A stretch of 64,000 nucleotides of DNA from Synechococcus sp. WH 8016. Lineage in GTDB: Bacteria > Cyanobacteriota > Cyanobacteriia > PCC-6307 > Cyanobiaceae. The stretch covers positions 682,001 to 746,000 of the forward strand of contig NZ_AGIK01000001.1 of the NCBI RefSeq assembly GCF_000230675.1, in the 5' to 3' direction. Below the pieces are notes generated by a model. That model was not told the origin of the DNA and did no database searches. It worked only from the letters and a program-made list of their open reading frames with translations. The translations under genes and the position numbers were made by a program. Of this stretch, positions 32,559-40,410 are shown one piece after another; the stretch's first letter is position 1; each line of letters begins with the position of its first letter.

Positions 32559-32648
32559 ATGAACCACAACACTGCTGACAAAACCCCCCTTGGTCACATT
32601 GCAACCGCATTGACCACGGCTCTCATCTGTTTGGTGATTGCCCTCTAA
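32559..32648 (+). CDS. 29-residue single-span membrane peptide
   Basis: MNHNTADKTPLGHIATALTT, then ALICLVIAL. A GAGG ribosome site precedes the ATG. One hydrophobic helix with a polar N-terminus. As the first gene after a lysozyme it could serve as a holin-like or pinholin-like peptide, but it is far shorter than known holins; the coding call rests on the ribosome site and composition. Confidence 0.45.
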   Translation: MNHNTADKTPLGHIATALTTALICLVIAL

Positions 32649-32696
32649 AGATTACATCCAACAACCAATGATCGAGATGACGAAGACTAATCAATA

Positions 32697-32719
32697 GGCC
32701 ACCTCTCGGTGGCTATTTC
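32697..32719 (+). terminator. Cassette terminator
   Basis: GGCCACC-TCTC-GGTGGC stem followed by TATTTC. Confidence 0.65.
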
Positions 32720-32745
32720 AATTGGTGCAATCAAATAAGTAATAA

Positions 32746-33351
32746 ATGACAACACTAGTAATTGCAGACGTACATGGCTGCTATAACCCTCTAGATAAAA
32801 TACTTAGAACCTACTCACATCAAGGGCACGATCTAATCTTCTTAGGCGACTACATTGATAGAAGTCCTGAAGAAGATGGAGACCTCCGTGTCCTCAATCG
32901 AGTACGTGCTCTTACTGAAGAACCCCTATCCCATGGATATCGCTCATGTGTTGCCTTACTCGGTAACCATGAGCAGATGTTCATTGAATCATTAGAAGAC
33001 GATGACTATGAACTATGGGAATACAACGGCGGTAACGCAGAAGTAATCCCAGATCTCAAGGGTCATCTCAACTGGATGCACTCACTACCTCGATATGAGC
33101 AACGGGGTGAATACCTCTTTGTTCATGCTGGTGTTAGGCCAGGTGTGTCACTAGAAGATCAAGATTCTCAAGACCTGATCTGGATACGCAAACCTTTCCT
33201 TACTTGTAAGGATCATGGACTTCCTTGGACCGTTGTCCACGGCCATACGGTCACTAAATCGCAAAAGGTAGAACACCACCCCGGCCGCATTGCTATGGAC
33301 TGTGGGAGCTTCTTTAGTGGCAAGATCGGCCATGCAGTATTCGACTGTTAA
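32746..33351 (+). CDS. Serine/threonine protein phosphatase, calcineurin-like metallophosphoesterase
   Basis: 201 residues, the size of phage lambda-type PPP phosphatases. Metal-binding motifs in order: ADVHG (7-11), GDYIDR (34-39), GNHE (73-76), FVHAGVRPG, and HGHTVT, ending with DCGSFFSGKIG. These bind two divalent metals and hydrolyse phosphoester bonds. Possible targets are phosphoproteins or dinucleotides; the host or element substrate is unknown. Single-gene cassette with a terminator on both sides. Confidence 0.88.
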   Translation: MTTLVIADVHGCYNPLDKILRTYSHQGHDLIFLGDYIDRSPEEDGDLRVLNRVRALTEEPLSHGYRSCVALLGNHEQMFIESLEDDDYELWEYNGGNAEVIPDLKGHLNWMHSLPRYEQRGEYLFVHAGVRPGVSLEDQDSQDLIWIRKPFLTCKDHGLPWTVVHGHTVTKSQKVEHHPGRIAMDCGSFFSGKIGHAVFDC

Positions 33352-33357
33352 TAACAA

Positions 33358-33380
33358 GGCCACCTGCCGGTGGCTTTTTC
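33358..33380 (+). terminator. Cassette terminator
   Basis: GGCCACC-TGCC-GGTGGC stem then TTTTTC and AATTCGTGTCC. Confidence 0.8.
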
Positions 33381-33411
33381 AATTCGTGTCCACAGTCATT
33401 TATATATTCAC

Positions 33412-33711
33412 ATGACATCATCAACATTCCAAGTCATCGGTCACTACCGAGGAGATCACAAAAACACTGTGACCTTTTCACTGAGTGCTTGCAATCAGAA
33501 CCAGGTCTACTCGTTCGTTCGAGGATTTATTCCCTCGTTCGTGATCACTATTCTCCGCCCATCCACACAGAAAGAAGAGACTCATTATGACTTTTCAACA
33601 GTCAACCCAGTTATCTCAGCACGCTTCCACCGCGAGAACATTCGTAGCTGTGGCGTAGCTGTCAGATCCATGGCACGTAGCGGTCGTAGACCTCATCGTG
33701 TAATTGCCTGA
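33412..33711 (+). CDS. Basic unknown protein
   Basis: 99 residues from MTSSTFQVIGHYRGDHKNTV, beta-rich with basic C-terminus (AVRSMARSGRRPHRVIA). Not recognised. A TGTAAGCCC motif lies at 33736 before the next gene. Confidence 0.55.
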   Translation: MTSSTFQVIGHYRGDHKNTVTFSLSACNQNQVYSFVRGFIPSFVITILRPSTQKEETHYDFSTVNPVISARFHRENIRSCGVAVRSMARSGRRPHRVIA

Positions 33712-33776
33712 TCCTTGGGCATTCAGCAGAGCTGATGTAAGCCCCAACACATATACATCTACATATCAATATCAAA

Positions 33777-33893
33777 ATGACCCAAGTACAGATTCAGTTC
33801 TTACAATCGGAAAAAAAACGTGCGACACGTGCTGCTAAAGAGCAAGCTCGTGATCGCCATCACTTAAACACCTACATCAACATAATTCAATGA
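33777..33893 (+). CDS. 38-residue basic peptide
   Basis: MTQVQIQFLQSEKKRATRAA, then KEQARDRHHLNTYINIIQ. Highly charged helix. Its stop overlaps the start of the next gene (ATGA, 4 bp), which indicates translational coupling and supports it being real. Confidence 0.5.
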   Translation: MTQVQIQFLQSEKKRATRAAKEQARDRHHLNTYINIIQ

Positions 33894-34342
33894 CACAAAC
33901 AGCATTACAAACTTGTACTTACTGGAAGCTATCCGATGAGGATCGCAAGAAAGTCAATGCCTCAGCTCCAGATCTAGATGCTTGGGATTTTCACATCACA
34001 CGCAACGAGATGGGCTTATGGCAATTCGATCTGCCACAGTACAAAACATATGGAGAGCTACTTCTAAACGGAACGGAGCTAATCATCGACCATTTCTACA
34101 CAGAGATGTCCGATTGTTTGCCTGACGAATGGAGCGCAATGTCCATGACAGTAAGTCGCATCCCACTACGACACGAGACAACAAGTCTCACGTTCCTAGA
34201 AGCTGATCCATTAGATCCCTCCGCATCGTTCTACACAGACGACAAAACCGGCATGAAGCTTTGGCTATGCGGGTTCTTAACCGGAGTTCTATGGAACCCT
34301 GCTCCAGAAAAACTCTACGTAAACCTTACTCTCGTTTCCTAA
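33890..34342 (+). CDS. Unknown phage-type protein
   Basis: 150 residues. NEMGLWQFDLPQYKTYGELL, then LNGTELIIDHFYTEM, is reminiscent of DUF6717-type cyanophage proteins (GLWxFDxxxxxxxxEpFVxGxxxIID), but I am not certain. Coupled to the 38-residue peptide by a 4-bp overlap and followed 4 bp later by the next gene. Confidence 0.6.
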   Translation: MTQTALQTCTYWKLSDEDRKKVNASAPDLDAWDFHITRNEMGLWQFDLPQYKTYGELLLNGTELIIDHFYTEMSDCLPDEWSAMSMTVSRIPLRHETTSLTFLEADPLDPSASFYTDDKTGMKLWLCGFLTGVLWNPAPEKLYVNLTLVS

Positions 34343-34346
34343 ACCT

Positions 34347-34712
34347 ATGATTATTATTCAACAAGATCAACTCAATCAAAACATTAAACACATAACTACC
34401 GCTAGTGTTGATGATTATGCAAACGCTATCCGTAGCGTCGCTAACTTCATCGGCACAGTGGTGGCATTTACTTTGACAGTGATAGCAATTACAAAGGCTG
34501 CTTATAAACATCCATTAGCTGCATTAGATCAATGGACAAAGCCTGCTTCTGAAGCAGTCGCTGCACCAGTCAAAGAACGCCCAACAAAGTCTGTTCCAAG
34601 ACCTCGTCCTGCTGCCCCTGCAGTTAACGAGTTATCTGAAAAACCAGCTCCTGCTGTTACTCCTAAACGTGTATCCCGTGCACGTAAGAAAAGGACACTA
34701 GTAACTGCCTAA
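34347..34712 (+). CDS. Membrane protein with Pro/Ala-rich tail
   Basis: 121 residues: hydrophobic helix at about 33-52 (NFIGTVVAFTLTVIAITKAA), then a long Pro/Ala/Lys-rich tail ending in basic RVSRARKKRTLVTA. This TonB-like or histone-like tail could contact periplasm or DNA. Unknown. Confidence 0.6.
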   Translation: MIIIQQDQLNQNIKHITTASVDDYANAIRSVANFIGTVVAFTLTVIAITKAAYKHPLAALDQWTKPASEAVAAPVKERPTKSVPRPRPAAPAVNELSEKPAPAVTPKRVSRARKKRTLVTA

Positions 34713-34744
34713 GTATTTACAATAGTTAGATACGGAATAGAAAG

Positions 34745-35320
34745 ATGTTATCTCAAGACTTCGCTTCAGCTTTAGGCCAGATACGCAACGAATTGGCTGG
34801 TCTCGTAAAAGAGAATCAGCTATTGCATAAGCGTATCGATGATCTCACGAAACAAGTAGAGCAGTCTGATGAACGCATCTTCAAGCAACAAAGCAAACGC
34901 ATCCGTCAAGCTGCTGCTGCTAACGACTTCGACTCACTCGAAGCTCTCAACAGTGGAGCTATCTCCCCAGTAGATGCAGAATTAATCAGGCTGGCAATGC
35001 CAGTTGAAACTATTCAACCAATTGCAGCTGCTACACCAAACAATGCCTTGGTATTAAACATGATTACAGCGGCTCGTGAAGGACGCTTTGCCCCTCCTCT
35101 CCAACAGCGTTCAGTGCCTGATACACGAAACATCGAGCGTGTTCACTTACAACTTAAAGCCAATGCTGCCGCAATGGCACAACAAGCTCAGATACAACGT
35201 GATAACCAACAACGTTTAGATGCAATTAAACAAGCTGAATACAAAAAACAAAACAATGCTTTAGTGCAACGGTCACCTCTATGGGGAATGGATAGTGATG
35301 GGAAAATTATTGACTATTAA
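34745..35320 (+). CDS. Coiled-coil protein
   Basis: 191 residues. N-terminal coiled coil (about 8-50: LGQIRNELAGLVKENQLLHK), Ala-rich centre, and a Gln/Ala/Lys-rich second helix. Possible scaffold protein. Ends at 35320 just before the HNH gene; an HNH insertion in this operon is plausible. Confidence 0.6.
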   Translation: MLSQDFASALGQIRNELAGLVKENQLLHKRIDDLTKQVEQSDERIFKQQSKRIRQAAAANDFDSLEALNSGAISPVDAELIRLAMPVETIQPIAAATPNNALVLNMITAAREGRFAPPLQQRSVPDTRNIERVHLQLKANAAAMAQQAQIQRDNQQRLDAIKQAEYKKQNNALVQRSPLWGMDSDGKIIDY

Positions 35321-35339
35321 ATTAAACACTGAAAACAAA

Positions 35340-36095
35340 ATGATAAAACATAAACCTATTCCGAAGGATATATCAAACTATTTAAGTATCAACCCTGACA
35401 CAGGAGAAATCTTACGAATCGCTTATTCAGGTTCAAATAGAACTTGTGAAATAGAGCTTGGAACTAGAGCAGGGTATATTGACTCAAGTGGATATCGAAA
35501 ACTATCTTTTAATGGAAAAGAATATCTAGAGCACAGAGTCGCATGGTATCTATATTATGAAGAAGATCCAGGAGACCTAACAGTCGATCATATTGACAGA
35601 AACCCTACAAACAATAAGAAAAATAATCTTCGATTGACCCTACAAAAAGGACAAGCTCAGAATAGAGCAGCATTAGGATATAGCTATTCCTCAAAACACA
35701 ATTTATTTATAGCTCACTTAAAAGTAAATAGCAAATCAAAAAATCTTGGGCATTATGATTGTCCATTACTAGCCAGACTAGCCTATGAGAGCGAAGCGAA
35801 GAAGCATCACGGAGACTTTTTCTGCAGTGATCTACCAGATAATATTATTGGTAGACCAAAAGGTGTTGAAGCTAATGGGCCGCATGGGTCTAAGCATTTA
35901 GGCTATACCAAAGCAGGCAATAGATTTCGAGTAATCGTTACTTTAAAAGGAAAAAGAATTACACAAACTCATCACTGTCCACTACTTGCACGTTATGGGT
36001 ATATTGATTCATTGCTAACGCTAGGGCAGGCATTCAAACCATCCTTCATCCCTAAAGTAGAAATTATTGGCAAAGATATGTCAGACAATTGCTAG
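35340..36095 (+). CDS. HNH homing-endonuclease-like protein
   Basis: 251 residues. The HNH core is EYLEHRVAWYLYY (62-74), then TVDHIDRNPTNNKKNNLRL (81-99); flanking repeats (NLFIAHLKVNSKSKNLGHYD, and HLGYTKAGNRFRVIVTLKGK) look like AP2-type DNA-binding strands. Such nucleases nick or cut DNA and spread as free-standing homing genes. The frame is more AT-rich than its neighbours, which fits separate mobility. Confidence 0.8.
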   Translation: MIKHKPIPKDISNYLSINPDTGEILRIAYSGSNRTCEIELGTRAGYIDSSGYRKLSFNGKEYLEHRVAWYLYYEEDPGDLTVDHIDRNPTNNKKNNLRLTLQKGQAQNRAALGYSYSSKHNLFIAHLKVNSKSKNLGHYDCPLLARLAYESEAKKHHGDFFCSDLPDNIIGRPKGVEANGPHGSKHLGYTKAGNRFRVIVTLKGKRITQTHHCPLLARYGYIDSLLTLGQAFKPSFIPKVEIIGKDMSDNC

Positions 36096-36121
36096 AATGA
36101 AATAACTTAGACGACAATACA

Positions 36122-36547
36122 ATGGATAGTTTTTACAATAAAACTGTACTAGGAGGTTCTCAACCACAGCCGATGCCTCAAGTACGGCAAATGGCCCCTG
36201 CTCCACAACCAGTTGATCCTCGCCTTGTTGCACAAGTGCTTCAACAGATGCAGCTTCAGCAACAACAGCCAATGTCTCAGCACGATTCCATCGTCATTCA
36301 GAACAGACCTGAGCCTCCAGCTGTCGTTGTCAGTGGTGAGGTAGATCCATTCCAACAGCAGGCCATCAATCTCACTCGTTCTCCTCTAGGACAAAAGATG
36401 GTACATGGAGCAGACTGTGGCTATCAGCAAGTAGCTGCTGATGAAGCTATGAATCCACTAATTGCTGCAACTGCACAAGTCATTCAGCAAGCCTTTGGAC
36501 AAGCTCAAGGCGGTCAGGGTACAAACTATGTACCTTATTCTCGTTAA
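36122..36547 (+). CDS. Gln/Pro-rich unknown protein
   Basis: 141 residues, low complexity at the N-terminus (SQPQPMPQVRQMAPAPQPVD, LQQMQLQQQQPMSQ), more ordered C-terminus (QKMVHGADCGYQQVAADEAM). Unknown. Start ATG at 36122. Confidence 0.6.
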   Translation: MDSFYNKTVLGGSQPQPMPQVRQMAPAPQPVDPRLVAQVLQQMQLQQQQPMSQHDSIVIQNRPEPPAVVVSGEVDPFQQQAINLTRSPLGQKMVHGADCGYQQVAADEAMNPLIAATAQVIQQAFGQAQGGQGTNYVPYSR

Positions 36548-36577
36548 CAGCATTCACTATCACTAACAATGGTTGCT

Positions 36578-36604
36578 AGCCTCGTTTAATAACGGGGCTT
36601 TTTA
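36578..36604 (+). terminator. Terminator
   Basis: AGCCTCGT-TTAATA-ACGGGGCT stem then TTTT. Confidence 0.7.
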
Positions 36605-36628
36605 ATACCAACTTATAAATAAACCACT

Positions 36629-37339
36629 ATGCATACAGACTTATTATCACCTGAATCGCCATTGTTTGATGCTGTATCAGCACAAGACACCAACGAAGTG
36701 GGTAACATATTCCACAACACAATGCTTGCAAGCGCAAGAGAAGGCTACGTCACTCCTAATACTTTGTATGTGATCACTCCTTCAAAGATTGGAGTAGAGC
36801 AACTAGACGGAGAACGGGCATCTCTTCGATTCGAACAAGCTCTCCAAGCTGGCAGAGACTTCTCAGCAGAGTTTGGACGACAACCTCTGTTCTATCTAGT
36901 TCATCAAGTGATGTCCTACGAATCCTCATCAAAGGAGCACATGCCTAACGATGATCCAATGCGAACAGAATCCTGCTGGACATTCGTATCTCCGTTGCTT
37001 GGAATGTGCCTTTCTCGTTCCATACGAGGTCATATGAATGCTATCCAGAATTGGAACCAACGTGCTTGGTGTCACGAATTACATGAAGGACTACCAATCA
37101 AAAAACGCAATGAGAACTCATTAATAGTTTCAATAACAAACAACGAAAAAGGTCATTACGACAAAACAGAAACAAACATAATGGTAATTGATAATTCAAT
37201 TATCAGCCAATGCATCATTGGTTTATCTCCTTCATTCCCAGGAATACACATCAGTGCAGATACACCAATTCAAAGAGCTATCTCACTAGAACTGATGAAG
37301 AAGACAGCTGATGCACTATATGCTGAAACTTACCCATAG
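36629..37339 (+). CDS. Unknown protein
   Basis: 236 residues, mixed alpha/beta. Contains FYLVHQVMSYESSSKEHMPN and HMNAIQNWNQRAWCHELHEG; no catalytic motif that I can assign. Free-standing unit between a terminator and a 95-bp gap. Confidence 0.6.
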   Translation: MHTDLLSPESPLFDAVSAQDTNEVGNIFHNTMLASAREGYVTPNTLYVITPSKIGVEQLDGERASLRFEQALQAGRDFSAEFGRQPLFYLVHQVMSYESSSKEHMPNDDPMRTESCWTFVSPLLGMCLSRSIRGHMNAIQNWNQRAWCHELHEGLPIKKRNENSLIVSITNNEKGHYDKTETNIMVIDNSIISQCIIGLSPSFPGIHISADTPIQRAISLELMKKTADALYAETYP

Positions 37340-37435
37340 TAATACTATTCATTAGTTATAACCACATACGAATAAATCTACGCTAGATTAAACTAAAGTA
37401 GTTATTCATTACTCCTAAACATTATCTATCCGCCA

Positions 37436-37756
37436 ATGTCATTACACAACGATACTGTAGTCAACATCGACTCTACTGAAATTTGTACCGTCTTCACAGG
37501 GACGCAAGAATTCAAGATGCCACTTATTGACGACAACACATCAGATACCACCATTCAGAAGGTGAGTATCGATGGCTATGAGTTCACAGGAATTGTCAAC
37601 TGCAACATGCGTGGAGACGCTGAGCTCATCATCGATCTCAAGACCGGCATTACTTACGAGCTACTGCCAGTAAAGGTTGACACCAGCAAGGAAATCAACC
37701 TTGCTACTGCCGCAGAAAAGAAAGAGCTGGACCAGCTACTGAAGCTCACCGCTTAA
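37436..37756 (+). CDS. Unknown small protein
   Basis: 106 residues, acidic, beta-rich (TEICTVFTGTQEFKMPLIDD, then KVSIDGYEFTGIVNCNMRGD). Convergent with the metallopeptidase gene 12 bp away. Not recognised. Confidence 0.6.
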   Translation: MSLHNDTVVNIDSTEICTVFTGTQEFKMPLIDDNTSDTTIQKVSIDGYEFTGIVNCNMRGDAELIIDLKTGITYELLPVKVDTSKEINLATAAEKKELDQLLKLTA

Positions 37757-37768
37757 TGAGAACTAATC

Positions 37769-38743
37769 TCAATAACCAACTGGTGCTGCTCCTGTTGGCA
37801 TAGAACCCCGCCCGGCAGCAGTCGTGTTGATATTGCCGGGTGCATTAGTAGGACTTTGATTAAACCGCTGCTTAATATCTCCAGCGGTTCGTTTGATAAA
37901 AGCTCTAGTGCCTGGGTGAGCTGCAGCTGCAAGAGCACTGCCTATACCCATAGCAGTAACCAGAGCTTCTCCAGGGCCACCCATTCCATAAGTTGCCCAG
38001 GCTCTACCTAGATCTCCCATGGCATCAATCGTCCCTACATCCTCTGGCAAATAGCCCAGTGCTCTCCGGGATGCTTCGCCCTCGTATGCAGCCATACCGG
38101 ATGCACCTACAGCTCCTACAGCTCCACCAATGCCACTACCAATCAATTGGCTCTTAAGAGCGTCCATCTCTGATGCTTTTCTGTTCCGTGCTCGGAACTG
38201 ACCGGTCAAGGCACCAAGAGCCGCTCCTGCTCCACCCAATAAAAAAGCGTTATTGCCACTAGCTCTACCAAGACCTGATGTCTGCAAGAAAGACAGAGGG
38301 TCATTGCTGTGATTCATATTCACATGGCCTAGCTCGTGAGCGAGAACAGCTGGGTGTGGTGCAGAACTATCGATAAAGACAACGTCTTCTCCAGTACCAA
38401 GGCGACCTGCAGCCCAGTAGTCCTGACCAGGCATATCCATGAGATATTCAACAGGGTTACCTGTCTTCTCTAGATACCTGTCATAGGTACGGATCATCTG
38501 ATCCATCTGACGCGCTTGTCTCTCAGGGTCTTGACGAATGCGCTGGAATTCATCACGCAAGCCTTTAGATGCTTGGGAGTGAACATTGTTCCGCAATGAC
38601 TCACCTGCCACAGAACCAGCTGCACCAGCAACTGCTACACCAGGAGCTGTACTGAAACCACGCCTTCTAGAAATCTCTTCAGCAACAAGACTCTCCATCT
38701 GCTCTTGAGATAGTTCTTTGCCGCCTTCAAATAAAGACATCAT
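37769..38743 (-). CDS. Zinc metallopeptidase-like protein with glycine-zipper segments
   Basis: 324 residues. HPAVLAHELGHVNMNHS at 130-146 carries a zincin HExxH motif (His136, Glu137, His140) as in M48-type peptidases. Several Gly/Ala-rich segments (FLLGGAGAALGALTGQFRAR, then SGIGGAVGAVGASGMAAYEG, and GPGEALVTAMGIGSALAAAA) could be membrane-active helices. It belongs to the TGTCNGACA minus-strand set (operator at 38765-38785). It may process other element proteins or the cell envelope; the substrate is unknown. Confidence 0.72.
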   Translation of the reverse strand: MMSLFEGGKELSQEQMESLVAEEISRRRGFSTAPGVAVAGAAGSVAGESLRNNVHSQASKGLRDEFQRIRQDPERQARQMDQMIRTYDRYLEKTGNPVEYLMDMPGQDYWAAGRLGTGEDVVFIDSSAPHPAVLAHELGHVNMNHSNDPLSFLQTSGLGRASGNNAFLLGGAGAALGALTGQFRARNRKASEMDALKSQLIGSGIGGAVGAVGASGMAAYEGEASRRALGYLPEDVGTIDAMGDLGRAWATYGMGGPGEALVTAMGIGSALAAAAHPGTRAFIKRTAGDIKQRFNQSPTNAPGNINTTAAGRGSMPTGAAPVGY

Positions 38744-38764
38744 TCATAACACTAATATCCTTCT

Positions 38765-38785
38765 ATTATACCCATTTGTCTGACA
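38765..38785 (-). promoter_or_regulatory. TGTCNGACA operator plus -10 for the metallopeptidase gene
   Basis: Minus strand: TGTCAGACA, 6 bp, TATAAT, start codon 22 bp further on. Clearest example of the motif set. Confidence 0.65.
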
Positions 38786-38824
38786 TATCTATTACTATTA
38801 ATTCATAGATAGTAGATATTAGAT

Positions 38825-39412
38825 GTGTATGATTCTGAAGAAGCAACATACCTATACGTAGTCAGCTGGAAAAACTCTCCAGATGTTTGCAAAATTGGAA
38901 GATCAAACAATCCATCTAGACGATTCAACGATTTTTTAACTGCTCATCACGAGCCTTTACTCGTACATTGCATATGCGATGAACTAGTAATGTCAGAGGC
39001 TAATATGCATAGTCGATTTAAAAGTGCGCAGATCACTTTAGAGCATCACCATTTCACACAAGACATAAAAGATGTACTTGATATGCTCAACATGAGCAGT
39101 AAATTCAAACCATACGAAATCCCAAGAACCCAGTCACAGACTGGTGTTATAGAAACATCTCCATTAGTAGATCAACTAAAAACCACCATTGCTATACCTC
39201 CACTACGCATCTCCCCTATGGAAAAGGAGGTAGCAATCCTGCATGCCATTGGGGCAACAGTAGCCGAATCCGCTGCAGTTCTTGATCTGACTGAAAGCTG
39301 TATCAAATCGCACAGAGCAGGCGTATTACAAAAGTGTTTCACACCGAACACCTCCTCTGCTCTTGTAAAGTTGATAGCTCACGACATCATCACTACTAGA
39401 GATTTGAAATAA
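38825..39412 (+). CDS. GIY-YIG/T5orf172-like domain fused to a LuxR-type HTH
   Basis: 195 residues, GTG start. Residues 1-85 (ATYLYVVSWKNSPDVCKIGR, then SNNPSRRFNDFLTAH, later SEANMHSRFKSA) fit the T5orf172/GIY-YIG nuclease-like fold. Residues ~130-185 (ISPMEKEVAILHAIGATVAE, then SAAVLDLTESCIKSHRAG) resemble the LuxR-type helix-turn-helix. The combination suggests sequence-guided DNA binding or cutting, or an autoregulator. It stands directly upstream of a leader-array unit. Confidence 0.6.
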   Translation: MYDSEEATYLYVVSWKNSPDVCKIGRSNNPSRRFNDFLTAHHEPLLVHCICDELVMSEANMHSRFKSAQITLEHHHFTQDIKDVLDMLNMSSKFKPYEIPRTQSQTGVIETSPLVDQLKTTIAIPPLRISPMEKEVAILHAIGATVAESAAVLDLTESCIKSHRAGVLQKCFTPNTSSALVKLIAHDIITTRDLK

Positions 39413-39657
39413 GGGTGTAACAGATTTGCAGATAAAAGACATGCTTTAGTGGAGAGTTAAACCTCTCTTATATCCACTCCGGTGGATGTGATCCCGCTGC
39501 AGCCGATCGGCGCTGATAATCACCTGCTCATTTCGATGGGCGATGTCCATTCCGATGGACGTGATCCCGAGGCACGAAACCGTTCCTACTTACTTGCTCA
39601 TTTCGATGGGCGTCATGAACAGAAGATTACTCAATGGCCACCTGTCGGTGGCTTTTT
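39413..39657 (+). repeat. Hairpin repeat-spacer array E with leader and terminator
   Basis: Leader from 39413 with hairpin GAGAG-TTAAAC-CTCTC; hairpin ATCCACTCCGGTGGAT (39472-39487) with GTGATCC; spacer 39495-39525; hairpin GCTCATTTCGATGGGC (39526-39541); then GAT and a new first-type hairpin GTCCATTCCGATGGAC (39545-39560) with GTGATCC; spacer 39568-39595; terminal GCTCATTTCGATGGGC (39596-39611) plus GTCATG; terminator GGCCACC/GGTGGC with T-run (39636-39657). Looks like two complete units joined head to tail. Confidence 0.75.
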
Positions 39658-39662
39658 AAAAC

Positions 39663-39990
39663 AGTGGGTTATGTGGGATAAACACCCACCAATCCATTGG
39701 GTAAGAGATGACTCCACTCATATTCAGTCACATTCTCTGACCCATAAAATAAGTTCTCAGTTGACAGACTCGTCATGGGTATGTCAGCTTGAGGTAGTGG
39801 ACAACGACTGGGCGGCTGGAGAGCCAATCACGAGTTCACGAAACCTATCGGTAAACCGTCGCACGGCCCGACAGGCAAACTACTTGCATCTGAGTTGTAG
39901 CGCCCAACTGGGTTAGCCGCACGTACCCCAAGTTACTGCAGGACTTGGGAGATAGACAGAGACCCGCGAAGCAGAAATCCAATACACGTC
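39663..39990 (+). ncRNA. Candidate structured RNA
   Basis: No credible frame. Strong pairings: GTGGGT with ACCCAC near 39667-39693; GGGT.AGAGA.TGACT with AGTCA...TCTCT.ACCC at about 39699-39748; AGGTAGT (about 39793) with ACTACTT (about 39879); CCGT/ACGG; and CCCAAGT with ACTTGGG (about 39927-39949). GC content exceeds the neighbouring genes. It matches no RNA family I know. It lies between array E's terminator and the 60-residue gene. Confidence 0.4.
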
Positions 39991-40001
39991 TATCTATTCA
40001 A

Positions 40002-40184
40002 ATGTCTAACTTCACCCGTAACGGGCGACCCGTTGTGCTGTATCGCTATAGCGATAACAATGACCGCTGCACGGCAGGACAAGTCACCAGCCCTGCTACT
40101 TCACCAGAAGTAATCACTCATGAAGTGACTCGTCGGAGAACATCAGCTTCCACACTTCGCATTCAACAGCGAGGTGCAGCTTGA
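40002..40184 (+). CDS. Small basic unknown protein
   Basis: 60 residues: MSNFTRNGRPVVLYRYSDNN, then a Thr/Ser-rich and basic C-terminus (VTRRRTSASTLRIQQRGAA). First gene of a compact run; its stop overlaps the next start by one base. Unknown. Confidence 0.5.
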   Translation: MSNFTRNGRPVVLYRYSDNNDRCTAGQVTSPATSPEVITHEVTRRRTSASTLRIQQRGAA

Positions 40185-40348
40185 TGAATGCCACAATCTC
40201 ACGAGAGCAACTCAACGAATTAACCGAAGTAATCGAAGATTCGGTTCAATTTATCTGTGATCAAGAGATGATCTCAGGCGAAAAAGCTTGGGCTGTACTT
40301 GAGTGCCTAGCTATTGCGAAACAAGCTGAGCTAAGCGGAGTCATCTGA
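40184..40348 (+). CDS. 54-residue acidic helical protein
   Basis: MNATISREQLNELTEVIEDS, then VQFICDQEMISGEKAWAVLE, ending CLAIAKQAELSGVI. The start overlaps the previous stop (TGATG), typical of coupled genes. Unknown. Confidence 0.55.
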   Translation: MNATISREQLNELTEVIEDSVQFICDQEMISGEKAWAVLECLAIAKQAELSGVI

Positions 40349-40356
40349 ATACACAT

Positions 40357-40379
40357 GCCCTCTTAACGGAGGGCTTTTA
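40357..40379 (+). terminator. Terminator
   Basis: GCCCTC-TTAACG-GAGGGC followed by TTTT. Confidence 0.7.
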
Positions 40380-40410
40380 CCTTTACCCCCACACTATTAT
40401 TAAACTAATT

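Noticed and set aside
39482-39916. Open frame of 144 codons across array E and the candidate RNA
   Set aside because: It runs through the hairpins, handles and a terminator and has no protein-like character.
39663-39990. RNase P RNA, tmRNA or group I/II intron
   Set aside because: None of the diagnostic conserved segments of these RNAs is present.
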